From CAYJIX01 sp964370375 (GTDB lineage: Bacteria > Desulfobacterota > Desulfovibrionia > Desulfovibrionales > Desulfovibrionaceae): 50,461 bases of DNA. A program made the position numbers and the translations under genes. The notes under the pieces were generated by a model. That model made no database searches. It was not told where the DNA came from and saw only the letters and a program-made list of their open reading frames with translations. This document shows positions 15,495-23,841 of this stretch, piece by piece (positions within the stretch are counted from its first letter, which is position 1; the number at the start of each line of letters is the position of its first letter). The stretch lies in the NCBI GenBank assembly GCA_964370375.1, contig CAYJIX010000009.1:1-50461 (forward strand), written 5' to 3'.

Positions 15495-16136
15495 TTATTG
15501 TTCTTTGTTTGAAAAAATAAAACTCAATAGCCCTTGTTTAAGCTCTTGCCATGAAGCATATGACTGAGCGCCTTCAATCTGTGGCGCACCGCATACCGTA
15601 AAAACTGTTTTCTCAAACTGCAGGGCCAAAGCTATTTCAGAAATAGTGCCAAGCCCACCACCAATGGCAACAAGGGCTAGGGCCGAACGACTTATCAAGG
15701 CGTTTCGCGCAATGCCGATTCCTGTTGCCACAGGAACTGTCACATATGGGTTGGCGGCCGTAAAATCCCCTTCCGGCAAAAGGCCTACAGAAATACCACC
15801 GCCATCGGCAACGCCGTGGCAGCACCATTCCATAACGCCTTGTCGCCCACCGCAAATAACTGTAAGTCCAAGCCTTGCTAAATCTTTACCCACTTCATAG
15901 GCAACATGAAGCTGCTCTTGTGTGGCTTCGCGTGGTCCTATGACCGCAACGGGAGGACGGATGCGTTGTTTTTGCTGTTGCTGCCAGATACAGGCTTCTT
16001 CTAGCGTTAGCTCTTGCATAGTTTCCATGGCAGGTAGGTTTGGCGCCAAAGACCCCACACGCCAGGTGAGCGTTACAACATCAAAAAATTGCTGATGCTG
16101 ATTGTATAAACCACTTTCATGACAGTATATTTTCAT
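15495..16136 (-). CDS. LOG/MoCo-carrier-like Rossmann protein (TIGR00725 type)
   Basis: Cytoplasmic nucleotide-binding fold of the SLOG superfamily. Signature segments are VAVIGP (strand 1), ICGGRQGVMEWCCHGVADGGG and GGGLGTISEIALALQF. Members include cytokinin-activating LOG phosphoribohydrolases and proteins linked to molybdenum cofactor. The PGGxGTxxE motif of true LOG enzymes is here GGGLGTISE, so enzyme activity is uncertain. The first 55 residues are an N-terminal extension outside the core fold. It ends the minus-strand ABC operon, 13 bp after the permease, so it may be co-transcribed. Confidence 0.75.
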   Translation of the reverse strand: MKIYCHESGLYNQHQQFFDVVTLTWRVGSLAPNLPAMETMQELTLEEACIWQQQQKQRIRPPVAVIGPREATQEQLHVAYEVGKDLARLGLTVICGGRQGVMEWCCHGVADGGGISVGLLPEGDFTAANPYVTVPVATGIGIARNALISRSALALVAIGGGLGTISEIALALQFEKTVFTVCGAPQIEGAQSYASWQELKQGLLSFIFSNKEQ

Positions 16137-16149
16137 AGCACACTCAGGC

Positions 16150-16986
16150 TTAATGGTTTTGTTTTAATCGTTCTCGTCGTATGGCAAAAGATTCGGCAAG
16201 GCCCATCATCAAACTGCAAACGGCTAGAAGCACAATAGAAATGGCAGCAGCTTGTGGAAAGTCTGAACCTGTGTCGGCAATTTTACTATAAAGCAAAAGC
16301 GGCAAAATATTAACCTGGGTTCCCACAAGCGCAAGGGCTGTTCCATAGGCTCCAAAAGCTACGGCAGCAACCAAGAAAAAGGATACGCTTATTGTGGGCA
16401 TGATTTCAGGTAAAAACACATCTTTCATGGCTTTAAGTCGTGAAGCGCCAAGGGATGTGGCCGCTGTGAGCAATTTTTGATCAAAATTTGAAATAACTGG
16501 CAGCAAAAGTAGCACCACGCGAGGGATAAGATAATAACAATAGGCAAAGGCAAGCCCAATGGGGCTGTACATGACGCCTGCGATCCATTCAGGAGAAGCC
16601 CCGAACATGGCTAAAAGTTGCGTGATAAACCCTGCCCTACCAAAGGTTAAAATAAATCCATAGGCAACAATCAATCCGGAAAACGTTAAAGGGAGCGAGA
16701 TGCAAAACATCATAATAAGTTTTGCTCGTTCGTTCATCTTTGATAACTTATAGGCAACAGGAATCCCCACAAGCACAGAGAGCGCCCCTGCAGTTATAGA
16801 CAAAACAAGGCTCCCCCAAAGCCCTTTTAAAAATAAAGGGTCAGACCATAGGCGCGCAAACGCTTGACCTTTATCAAGAAGGGGTTCCAAAAACACAGAA
16901 CCAAGGGGCAGAATGAAAAAAAACAGCAAACACAAAGCCCCAGGGGCAATGAGCGCATAAAAAATTGTAGTTTTTTTAGCTTGCAT
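16150..16986 (-). CDS. ABC transporter permease (second permease of the unit)
   Basis: A 278-residue inner-membrane permease with about six segments and the EAA-type loop LLTAATSLGASRLKAMKDVFLPEI. I chose the ATG at 16986 (MQAKKTTIFYALIAPG...), typical for the family, over 17052. It belongs with the permease, ATPase and binding protein at 17155-20031. The 14-bp inverted repeat just upstream separates it from the binding-protein gene. Confidence 0.85.
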   Translation of the reverse strand: MQAKKTTIFYALIAPGALCLLFFFILPLGSVFLEPLLDKGQAFARLWSDPLFLKGLWGSLVLSITAGALSVLVGIPVAYKLSKMNERAKLIMMFCISLPLTFSGLIVAYGFILTFGRAGFITQLLAMFGASPEWIAGVMYSPIGLAFAYCYYLIPRVVLLLLPVISNFDQKLLTAATSLGASRLKAMKDVFLPEIMPTISVSFFLVAAVAFGAYGTALALVGTQVNILPLLLYSKIADTGSDFPQAAAISIVLLAVCSLMMGLAESFAIRRERLKQNH

Positions 16987-17087
16987 ACAGGCCTTTTTGC
17001 TAGGAAGGGGGACGTTTTTTTGGACGTGTAGTAAGGCAATTCGTATGCCCACACAAAGTACCAGTAAAAACTGGCGTTTTTGATTTG

Positions 17088-17142
17088 GGGTATGCTTTAT
17101 ACGTATTTTTCTTGCAGTATCAAACCGTTATAAAGCATACCC
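17088..17142 (-). repeat. intercistronic hairpin between binding protein and permease
   Basis: GGGTATGCTTTATA (17088-17101) / TATAAAGCATACCC (17129-17142), a perfect 14-bp pair with a 27-base loop. A second small dyad CCAGT/ACTGG lies at 17061-17074. Such structures commonly stabilise the upstream binding-protein message or attenuate the downstream permease. Confidence 0.75.
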
Positions 17143-17154
17143 TTACTATTTTGA

Positions 17155-18216
17155 TTAGTTGCCAAGAACAAGCTTTGTCCAATTATCGTCAATAATGGAC
17201 TTTGCTTTTGATGATTTAATAATATCAAGTGCTTGTACCTGAGGTGCTTCAGGCATGAACTTTTTCATGCTTTCGGGAAATTCTACACCAGGCACAGACG
17301 GACGCACAAAGCCATCCACAAAAATGGACTGGCCTTGAGTCATAACAAAGTTCAGCCACAACTTACCGGCATTGGGGTTCGGGCCGTTTTTAACCAAGCT
17401 CATGGCATAAGGGGCGCTTACACTGGCTTCTTTAGGGATAACAACAACACAGTCATCACCCATGCCATCAAGCAATTTAGCTTTTAAGCCATCGCCTTCA
17501 TAGGCAATCCAAACAGGGATTTCGCCTTTTAAAAATTTTGCATACGGGGTTGTGCCTTCAGTACGCAAAACATTGCCTGCCTTGTGCAGTTTTGCCAAGT
17601 ATTCAACGCCGGGCATGACATTGTCCACAGAACCGCCGTTGCCATACGCTGCTGCAAAGGTGAGCACTTGCCCTTGGCCTGTGGAACGTGGGTCAAGGTA
17701 CACAATGCTGTTTTTATAAGCTGGCTTTAGCAAATCTGCCCATGAAGTTGGCACTTCATCCACCAATTTTTTATTGACCAAAAACGCTACTACCAATTGG
17801 TGTACGATAAACCAATCGCCGTTTTCATCCTGAAACGCTTTGGGAAGTTTATCAAAATTTACGGGCTTAAAGCCTTCCACAACGCCTTTATCCTTTGCAT
17901 CAATGGCTGATTGGGCAAAGTAATACGCCGTATCTGCTTGTGGGCGGCGTTTTGCCTTGTCAAGCGCCACAACCGTTGCAGCAGAACCTAGGTCGTTGTA
18001 CACCATTTCCACGCCGGGATAACGGTTTTTAAAGGCTTTGAACAGATTAACCCAGTTTGCCCAGGTAGGACCTGTGTCAAAGGATACGACCATGCCCTCT
18101 TCTTGTGCTTTTTCAAAAAGGGCTCTTTCGCCAGGGTACAATTCTGCCCCTTCAAAGGCAAAGGCAGATCCTGTGAACAACATAAGTCCAAGAAACAATG
18201 CCACAATGCGTTTCAT
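17155..18216 (-). CDS. periplasmic solute-binding protein (iron/phosphonate-like ABC family)
   Basis: Exported binding protein of 353 residues. A signal peptide covers 1-20 (KRIVALFLGLMLFTGSAFA). The mature start FEGAELYPGERALFEKAQEEGMVVSFDTG and the FLVNKKLVDEVPTSWADLLKPAYKN segment place it in the group 6-like family that binds Fe(III), 2-aminoethylphosphonate or thiamine-like ligands. I see no cluster of Tyr residues diagnostic for iron, so the ligand is open. AAAGGAG precedes the ATG. It lies in a four-gene unit: permease, ATPase, this gene, permease. Confidence 0.8.
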   Translation of the reverse strand: MKRIVALFLGLMLFTGSAFAFEGAELYPGERALFEKAQEEGMVVSFDTGPTWANWVNLFKAFKNRYPGVEMVYNDLGSAATVVALDKAKRRPQADTAYYFAQSAIDAKDKGVVEGFKPVNFDKLPKAFQDENGDWFIVHQLVVAFLVNKKLVDEVPTSWADLLKPAYKNSIVYLDPRSTGQGQVLTFAAAYGNGGSVDNVMPGVEYLAKLHKAGNVLRTEGTTPYAKFLKGEIPVWIAYEGDGLKAKLLDGMGDDCVVVIPKEASVSAPYAMSLVKNGPNPNAGKLWLNFVMTQGQSIFVDGFVRPSVPGVEFPESMKKFMPEAPQVQALDIIKSSKAKSIIDDNWTKLVLGN

Positions 18217-18226
18217 AATAACTCCT

Positions 18227-19252
18227 TTAGTTGTTTGGTAATAAACATATACGATTAGGATCTATCGATACGTTTGAAATAGCGTTTCTGCTTGAGGTTT
18301 CCCCTTTTATATAAGAGGAACCTATTTGCATTTCATAACGTCTAACAGCTCCTAAAAATATATCACTTTGTATAAGCCCTGAAAAAAGGTTTACCTTTTC
18401 TGTGGGATCTATAATAATGTGCTCAGGACGAACAAGTACAACAACTTCTTCGTTTACTTTATATTTTTTTGTATCACAGCGCAGCTCTCCAAAAGGAACC
18501 TGCACTGTGCCTTCACCTACCACAACCCCATCCCAAAGGTTGGCATGGCCCACAAAATCGGCGACTAAGCGTGAATTTGGCGCGTCATACATTTCTTGTG
18601 GGCTGGCAATTTGGACAATCTTTCCATTATGCATAAGGGCAACCTTATCTGCCATGGAAAGGGCTTCTTCTTGATCGTGGGTCACGTGTAAAGCGGTTAT
18701 GCCTTGCTCTTTTTGCAATAAGCGTATTTCGTTACGCAATTCAACACGAAGGTTTGCATCAAGGGCTGACAACGGCTCGTCTAACAAAAGTGCTGAAGGT
18801 TTAAAGACTAAGGCTCTTGCCAAGGCAACCCGTTGCTGTTGGCCGCCTGACATGCTGCTGGGCAAGCGCTGCGCAAAGGCTCCAAGACCTACCCTTTCAA
18901 GCATGTCCATGGCCTTTTTTTTGCGCTCAGACGTGCTCACCTTGCGAATTTTTAAGGGGTAGGCCACGTTTTCAAGGCATGTCATCAAGGGGAAAAGCGC
19001 GTAGGATTGAAAAACCACGCCAACATTACGGTCTTTTGCCATAACTGTAGTTACATCGTTCCCATTGATAAGAATTTTGCCTTGTGTACATTGCTCAAAG
19101 CCTGCCACAAGCTTAAGCATGGTTGTTTTTCCGGAACCGCTAGCACCGATTACGGTTATAAGTTCCCCTTGCCCTGCCGAAATATTCACATCATGCACAC
19201 CAACATTTGTGCCGGGATATGTAAAGCTGCAATTATCTATGGTAATGCTCAT
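18227..19252 (-). CDS. ABC transporter ATP-binding protein
   Basis: Cytoplasmic ATPase of the FbpC/PotA group, 341 residues. Walker A is GASGSGKTT (about 36-44), Q-loop VFQSYALFP, signature SGGQQQRVALARAL, Walker B ALLLDEPLSALD, switch His in VTHDQEE. A TOBE-like C-terminal domain (VRPEHIIIDP) follows. AAAGGAT lies upstream of the ATG. It is two bases after the permease stop and ten bases before the binding protein, so the genes are tightly coupled. Confidence 0.9.
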   Translation of the reverse strand: MSITIDNCSFTYPGTNVGVHDVNISAGQGELITVIGASGSGKTTMLKLVAGFEQCTQGKILINGNDVTTVMAKDRNVGVVFQSYALFPLMTCLENVAYPLKIRKVSTSERKKKAMDMLERVGLGAFAQRLPSSMSGGQQQRVALARALVFKPSALLLDEPLSALDANLRVELRNEIRLLQKEQGITALHVTHDQEEALSMADKVALMHNGKIVQIASPQEMYDAPNSRLVADFVGHANLWDGVVVGEGTVQVPFGELRCDTKKYKVNEEVVVLVRPEHIIIDPTEKVNLFSGLIQSDIFLGAVRRYEMQIGSSYIKGETSSRNAISNVSIDPNRICLLPNN

Positions 19253-19254
19253 GA

Positions 19255-20031
19255 CTATCCTTTCGCCTTTGTACGTGATGTGGCTTTTGCCGTAAACGAA
19301 CCAAAAAAAGCCCCAAGTGTAGCCAAGGCCAATAAAACCACTGTAGAAGCACAGGCAAAACCCGTTGCACCATAAAAGGCCTGCAACAATACAATGGGAT
19401 ACGTTCTGTTTAAAAATCCGGCTATCAAATTACTCAGCTGAAATTCCCCAATGGAAATGGCACTCACTACAACTAGACCTGCTAAAATACTGTGACGCAA
19501 GGAAGGCAAAATAACATCCCAAAAACGTTGCCAAAAACTAGCTCCTAGGGATTCTGCCGCAAGCTCTAATCTGTCCAAATGCAAATGCCTGATATCAGCA
19601 ACAAGGGTTTGAAACATATAAGGTAAGGTTGTCACCACATGGGCGGCTATCATCAGCGGCGTTGTGCCAAGCCACGGAAAAGTATCGGTTGAAAAAAAGA
19701 TAATATAGCCAAAGCCAAGCACCAAAGGCGGTGCTGCAATGGGCATAACTGTTACCAAGCGCACGATAAAGCCGGTGCTTTTATGCACACTACGGCTTAA
19801 CGCATAAGCCATGGGCACAGCAATAGCCGTAACAATAAGGCATGTACTGCCGGCCACATATAAGCTTGCAAAAAACGCACGCTGAAAACTGCCGTCTTCC
19901 CACACTTGCAGGTACCATTTTGCACTAAAACCAACAGGGAGCAGTGTGTTTGTCCAGCTCTCCCCAAAGGAACCAATAAGCAGCAAAGCTATGGGTAAAA
20001 AAATGTAAGCTAAATAGGCAAAAAGTATCAT
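19255..20031 (-). CDS. ABC transporter permease (first gene of the unit)
   Basis: A 258-residue permease with about six membrane segments and the EAA loop LAAESLGASFWQRFWDVILPSL. It opens the four-gene unit that reads toward 16150. The ribosome site before the ATG is weak (GGGGTAGT). The gene order permease-ATPase-binding protein-permease is unusual, since the binding protein is often first. Confidence 0.85.
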   Translation of the reverse strand: MILFAYLAYIFLPIALLLIGSFGESWTNTLLPVGFSAKWYLQVWEDGSFQRAFFASLYVAGSTCLIVTAIAVPMAYALSRSVHKSTGFIVRLVTVMPIAAPPLVLGFGYIIFFSTDTFPWLGTTPLMIAAHVVTTLPYMFQTLVADIRHLHLDRLELAAESLGASFWQRFWDVILPSLRHSILAGLVVVSAISIGEFQLSNLIAGFLNRTYPIVLLQAFYGATGFACASTVVLLALATLGAFFGSFTAKATSRTKAKG

Positions 20032-20072
20032 ACTACCCCAAGTGTTTTATTAACCATTTAAAATCATTACGC

Positions 20073-20101
20073 ATCTAACAGGATAGATTGAAGTTTGTCA
20101 A
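20073..20101 (-). promoter_or_regulatory. candidate promoter of the 20031-16150 ABC unit
   Basis: On the minus strand TTGACA (20096-20101) and TTAGAT (20073-20078) are 17 bp apart. The -10 is imperfect. It lies about 40 bp before the first permease ATG. Confidence 0.5.
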
Positions 20102-20227
20102 GTTATTTTTTGGTTACAACAAACACGCCTTAAAGGTGTGGCAAGCGACTTTTTGTAACAATTCTACTTCCACACATGAAGCAGATCTGATGTTTTGTCA
20201 ATGCAGTTTTAGAATCACAACAATATA

Positions 20228-20281
20228 ATGGGGATAGTAAGTACGCTTTGTTTTGATACAAAACGCGCCTACCATCCCCAT
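20228..20281. repeat. long imperfect palindrome in the intergenic region
   Basis: ATGGGGAT (20228-20235) pairs with ATCCCCAT (20274-20281), with further partial pairing inside (GTA/TAC, TTTGT/ACAAA). The 316-bp region between the ABC unit and the nitroreductase holds this, the promoter at 20073-20101 and the terminator at 20315-20336, and nothing else I can name. Confidence 0.55.
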
Positions 20282-20314
20282 ATGATGTATAAAGTAGTTT
20301 TTTACACAACAGCT

Positions 20315-20336
20315 AAAAAACACGTCTAAAAACGTG
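20315..20336 (-). terminator. intrinsic terminator of the nitroreductase gene
   Basis: On the minus strand CACGT-TTTTAG-ACGTG is followed by six T (20315-20320). It lies just after the stop codon at 20348. AACAGC/GCTGTT outer arms give further pairing. Confidence 0.7.
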
Positions 20337-20347
20337 CTGTTTTGCTG

Positions 20348-20863
20348 TTACTCCATATTGTGCACGCGGCTCCAATCAATGTCATCATCTGTGTAGCCTG
20401 GCAGCTCTTCGCTCTTTTCGCTCACGGCAAGGACGCAAAGAACGCCAAAATGTTCTTCAATCCCCAAGACGTTGCGCACAAAATCTGCAGAGGATCCCCC
20501 TTCTGCTGCTTCTCGTTCACGCACCTGTAGCCATCTAGAAGCAAGGCCCATGCTTTCAATTTGCAATTGCATCATAATGGTTGCAATGGATGCATCCTCA
20601 ACCCACACATCGATTTTTCTGGTGTCGCCAAGCACCACAATGCCCAAGGCTGAAGTGCCAAGGATATGCGTGCCTGCAGCCCTACAGCCGGTAAGTTTTT
20701 GCAGCTTTTCCCTGTCTGTAACGACAAACAGTTCCGGTGAATGTTTGTTTTTACTTGTAGGGCCAAGCAAGCCTGCGGCCAAAATAGCTTTGATCTGCTC
20801 TTTGGAAAGGGGATTTGGTACAAACTTTCGGGCAGAACGACGTTGTTTGAAAAGATCCAGCAT
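20348..20863 (-). CDS. nitroreductase-family FMN protein
   Basis: NAD(P)H-dependent flavin oxidoreductase of 171 residues, cytoplasmic. The start MLDLFKQRRSARKFVPNPLS contains the usual FMN-phosphate binding Arg-Arg-Ser-x-Arg. The segment GLLGPTSKNKHSPELFVV is the FMN-binding strand-loop, and GIEEHFGVLCVLAVS is the closing strand. The substrate is unknown; family members reduce nitro groups, quinones or act in dehydrogenation. It lies 37 bp downstream of the amidohydrolase and may be co-transcribed with it. Confidence 0.85.
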   Translation of the reverse strand: MLDLFKQRRSARKFVPNPLSKEQIKAILAAGLLGPTSKNKHSPELFVVTDREKLQKLTGCRAAGTHILGTSALGIVVLGDTRKIDVWVEDASIATIMMQLQIESMGLASRWLQVREREAAEGGSSADFVRNVLGIEEHFGVLCVLAVSEKSEELPGYTDDDIDWSRVHNME

Positions 20864-20900
20864 AAAATCCTCCTATTATAGTGATGTTTTTTAGTGTTCT

Positions 20901-22271
20901 TTACGCTAGTTTCCCTGGCAAAAAGTGTGCTTTGCGTGCATCGTTTAGCAAAGTACCGTTATCCCAAACTTTTTGTCCGCGTAACAAAACCTTGGTATGG
21001 CGTCCAAGACACTTTCTACCGGCAATCAGGCTATAGTCCACATGCATATGCTCACACGATTCTGGAATTTGCCAAGCAATATTTGGATCCACAAGCACCA
21101 CGTCAGCGTCGGCGCCTACTTGCAGCGTTCCCTTTTGCGGATATATTCCAAAAATACGTGCCGGATTTTCGCACATGACACGCACAAGATCAATAACACT
21201 CATACGGCCTGTATTGATACCTTCATCCCAAACCGAAGTAAAAAGCGTATCAACCCCTGGACAACCATTGGGAGCCTTGGACATTTTGTCAAACAAGGGT
21301 TCCTTGGCTGAGCTGTGCTGTCCTGCCGCATCTGAACCAATGACCTCGATTTCTTTATCAGCCAAGGCTTGCCATAGGGCAAGACGGTCAGCTTCTGTGC
21401 GCAGAGGCGGCGACATTTTTGCCTTATTGCCTGCGCTTTCCATCGCTTCCTCGGTCAACAACAAATAATGGGGGCACGTTTCCACAAACAGTTCAGGCAC
21501 AACATCCCATTGCCTAAATTGCTTGATCACAGCCAATGATTCCGCACAGGTGATGTGGGGAAGGTACATTGGGCATTTTGTAGAGGCTGCAAGGGTCAAC
21601 ACGCGAAAAACAGCTTCTGCTTCAGATAAGTTTGGATGTGTTCCCGGAAAAAACCTTGGGTGCTCTCTATTTTCAGCAATGGCTTTATTTTCAAGGTAGT
21701 CAAGAAGCGCGCCGTTTTCTGCATGAAAAGCCAAAAGGCCGCCTTTGGTTGCAACAACATCCATGAGCTCCAAAATGGCTTCGTCCTCAATTTTCATGCC
21801 GCGCTTTTTGTATGAGGTGAACGCCTTATAGGACACAACGCCCCGTTCAAACAGTTGCGGAATGGCTGTTGCCATTTCTGCCATAACGTTTTCGGTAAGC
21901 GTGCAATGCACGGAAAAATCAACGCGCGAATCTTGTTCACCTTCGCTGATAAAATCTTCAATGGCCTGAACAAGTCCGCCCTTTTTACCCCATGCTGCCA
22001 CAGCTCCAATATAAGGAATAACCGTTGTTATACCGCCTGACAAGGCTCCCATGGACAAGCGGTCAATCCTATCGGCATACACAGGATGATTGTGTGCATC
22101 AATAAGGCCCGGCAATACAAATTGCCCTGTGGCGTCTATCACTCTTTCTGCTTCAACAGGGGTATCGCGCGGAACAAGCGCCTGAACTTTTTCACCTTCA
22201 ATAAGAACATCAAGGGGCCGAATCTCCCCCTTATCAACCAGCATACCGTTTTTAATGTGTACATGTATCAT
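20901..22271 (-). CDS. hydantoinase/dihydropyrimidinase-like amidohydrolase
   Basis: Cyclic amidohydrolase of 456 residues, cytoplasmic, hydrolysing the ring amide of hydantoins, dihydropyrimidines, dihydroorotate or allantoin. The binuclear metal site can be followed: His60 and His62 (DAHNHP), Lys149 to be carbamylated (VSYKAFTSYK), His183 (AFHAEN), His239 (YLPHIT) and Asp314 (IGSDAAGQHS). Spacing matches D-hydantoinase almost residue for residue. The post-Asp segment is AAGQHS where hydantoinases usually have HAP/HCP, so specificity may differ. It sits beside a nitroreductase and downstream of the IclR regulator. Confidence 0.85.
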   Translation of the reverse strand: MIHVHIKNGMLVDKGEIRPLDVLIEGEKVQALVPRDTPVEAERVIDATGQFVLPGLIDAHNHPVYADRIDRLSMGALSGGITTVIPYIGAVAAWGKKGGLVQAIEDFISEGEQDSRVDFSVHCTLTENVMAEMATAIPQLFERGVVSYKAFTSYKKRGMKIEDEAILELMDVVATKGGLLAFHAENGALLDYLENKAIAENREHPRFFPGTHPNLSEAEAVFRVLTLAASTKCPMYLPHITCAESLAVIKQFRQWDVVPELFVETCPHYLLLTEEAMESAGNKAKMSPPLRTEADRLALWQALADKEIEVIGSDAAGQHSSAKEPLFDKMSKAPNGCPGVDTLFTSVWDEGINTGRMSVIDLVRVMCENPARIFGIYPQKGTLQVGADADVVLVDPNIAWQIPESCEHMHVDYSLIAGRKCLGRHTKVLLRGQKVWDNGTLLNDARKAHFLPGKLA

Positions 22272-22383
22272 GAGTAACTCGCTTTGTTAGTTTCTTACGG
22301 GCGATAAGTTTTTATCCAAAATCTTGGTTTAAAAAAAGAAGCAAACAATTTTGGGAGGATAGTGGGTCTTCCCCTCGTGACAC

Positions 22384-22422
22384 GACAAAAATTGCCCAGC
22401 TGACACCCCAGACGGTGCTTTT
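22384..22422 (+). repeat. 39-bp direct repeat, copy 1 (left edge of the catabolic block)
   Basis: Begins GACAAAAATTG and contains CAGCTGACACCCCA. It matches 35352-35390 in the same orientation at 34 of 39 bases. It lies directly after the iclR stop codon. A weaker match continues on its left side (GGGTCTTCCCCT against GGGGTTCCCCCC). Confidence 0.75.
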
Positions 22423-23178
22423 TCAACTGCCTGCAGCGCTGTTAGCCGAAGGGGAAAGTATATCAACCACCACCTGCTTGAGCACAGAGGCCAGCTGTTC
22501 TGCACCATACCCTTGAACCGTGGCATAGGAAGACGATAGACTAATGGCCCAAACACCCCCCACCGGACTTTGCATAGGCACGGCAACACAGTGTACGGCG
22601 TCGCTTATTTCTCCACAATCTTCAGCATAACCGTTGCGGCGCGCAGCTAGGAGCACTTGCTTTAACGCTTTACCATCAACAAGGGTTCTGTCGGTATAGG
22701 CTAAGCGTGGTATAGTTTGGATGTATGTGTCAATAACCTCGTCAGGCTGAACAGAAAGCAAAGCCTTGCCAAGCCCTGTACAATACGCCGGAAGTTGTTG
22801 GCTTAAATCAACATGTGTAAGCGCATTGGATGAATATTCACGGCGTAGCACAATGACCTGATTGTCCATAAGCGTGCCAAAACTGCATAACATCCGCGGA
22901 AAAAGCTTGAGTAATTGCACCATATGGGGACGCACAAGCTCAGCCATGTCAATTTTGCCTGCCACCATGGCACCTAGTTGCACTATTTTAAGAGTCGCCC
23001 CAAAAAGCCCCGTCCGTTCATCCTTACGCACATAGCCAAACTCAACCAAGCTGTTAAGAAAGCGGTGGACAGAACTTTTTTGTAGATCGAGTTGCGTGCT
23101 GATTTCTAAAGCCTTGTGCGGCCCGTTGGCGCATAAAAATTCCAAGACATCAAAAACTTTTTGCGAGGATTTTAGCAT
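22423..23178 (-). CDS. IclR-family transcriptional regulator
   Basis: DNA-binding regulator. The N-terminal winged helix-turn-helix covers about residues 1-65 (KVFDVLEFLCANGPHKALEISTQLDLQKSSVHRFLNSLVEFGYV). The C-terminal effector domain follows, with the typical segments YCTGLGKALLS, NGYAEDCGEI and HCVAVPM. I chose the ATG at 23178 because GGAG lies eight bases upstream and the 251-residue protein has normal family length; an ATG at 23241 would add 21 residues. It lies downstream of iorBA on the same strand, after the pseudoknot repeats. Likely targets are the divergent promoters at 28520-28681. Confidence 0.9.
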   Translation of the reverse strand: MLKSSQKVFDVLEFLCANGPHKALEISTQLDLQKSSVHRFLNSLVEFGYVRKDERTGLFGATLKIVQLGAMVAGKIDMAELVRPHMVQLLKLFPRMLCSFGTLMDNQVIVLRREYSSNALTHVDLSQQLPAYCTGLGKALLSVQPDEVIDTYIQTIPRLAYTDRTLVDGKALKQVLLAARRNGYAEDCGEISDAVHCVAVPMQSPVGGVWAISLSSSYATVQGYGAEQLASVLKQVVVDILSPSANSAAGS

Positions 23179-23403
23179 TAAAGCTTCTCCATAACGAGGC
23201 ATCATGCAGGTTGCCTTCTCTATTAAGGCTTCATTAGCCATAAAATGGCAACCCTAAAAACAAAAATACGTTTCCTTAAATGTCACATAAAGCGCTCTAA
23301 GTATGCATCTGTTTTGTAGAGTATGCAAGCTATCCGCACAAAAAAGCCAAGGGCAGGTTTACATCTTTTCCTTGGCTTTGTTGCGCTCTGATAGCGGTAC
23401 TTT

Positions 23404-23745
23404 TATGGTGCATCCAAAGGTTCTGCCAACCTTTGGATACAGCGTCGCTTGAAGTGTCACAGGCAGAAAGGTGTCGCAAGCAGAAAGCTGTTGTATACTG
23501 TCTATACGTTGTAAAATTCTTACCTTTTCTAAAGATTCATCCAAAGATTCTGCCAACCTTGGATGAATCGTCGCGCGTACTGTCACAGGCAGAGAAGAGC
23601 TGCTAGCAAAAGTTTTTATACCCTATACAAACGAACACCATTTACGTTTTTTATATTTCGCTGTACCCAAAGGCTCTGCCAGCCTTTGGATACAGCATCG
23701 CTTGAAGTGTCACAGGCAGAGAGGGATCGCACAAAACATTTGTAT
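23404..23745 (-). repeat. three tandem 126-127-bp repeats with pseudoknot-capable hairpins
   Basis: Hairpins lie at 23412-23438, 23534-23569 and 23660-23696, with equivalent bases 127 and 126 bp apart. Each plus-strand hairpin has loop CTGCC, and 18 bases past its base each copy keeps TGTCACAGGCAGA, whose GGCAG is complementary to that loop. Copies 1 and 3 differ by a paired change (GGTT/AACC against GGCT/AGCC). The imperfect pairs in copies 1 and 3 are C-A on the plus strand but G-U on the minus strand. That points to an RNA read on the minus strand, like iorBA and iclR. A TATA-rich stretch recurs between copies. This fills most of the 600-bp gap between iclR and iorB. Confidence 0.85.
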
Positions 23746-23841
23746 AGAACAAAAAATTACTACTTTACTAAGTTACCATAATAAATATGAAAAAATAAAA
23801 CTGCTGTATATGATATTTTTTCACATCGCATCACGTAAAAA

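Noticed and set aside
23404..23745. ERIC-like elements because of the length near 127 bp
   Set aside because: The sequence does not match the ERIC consensus and the copies are in tandem; only the length is similar.
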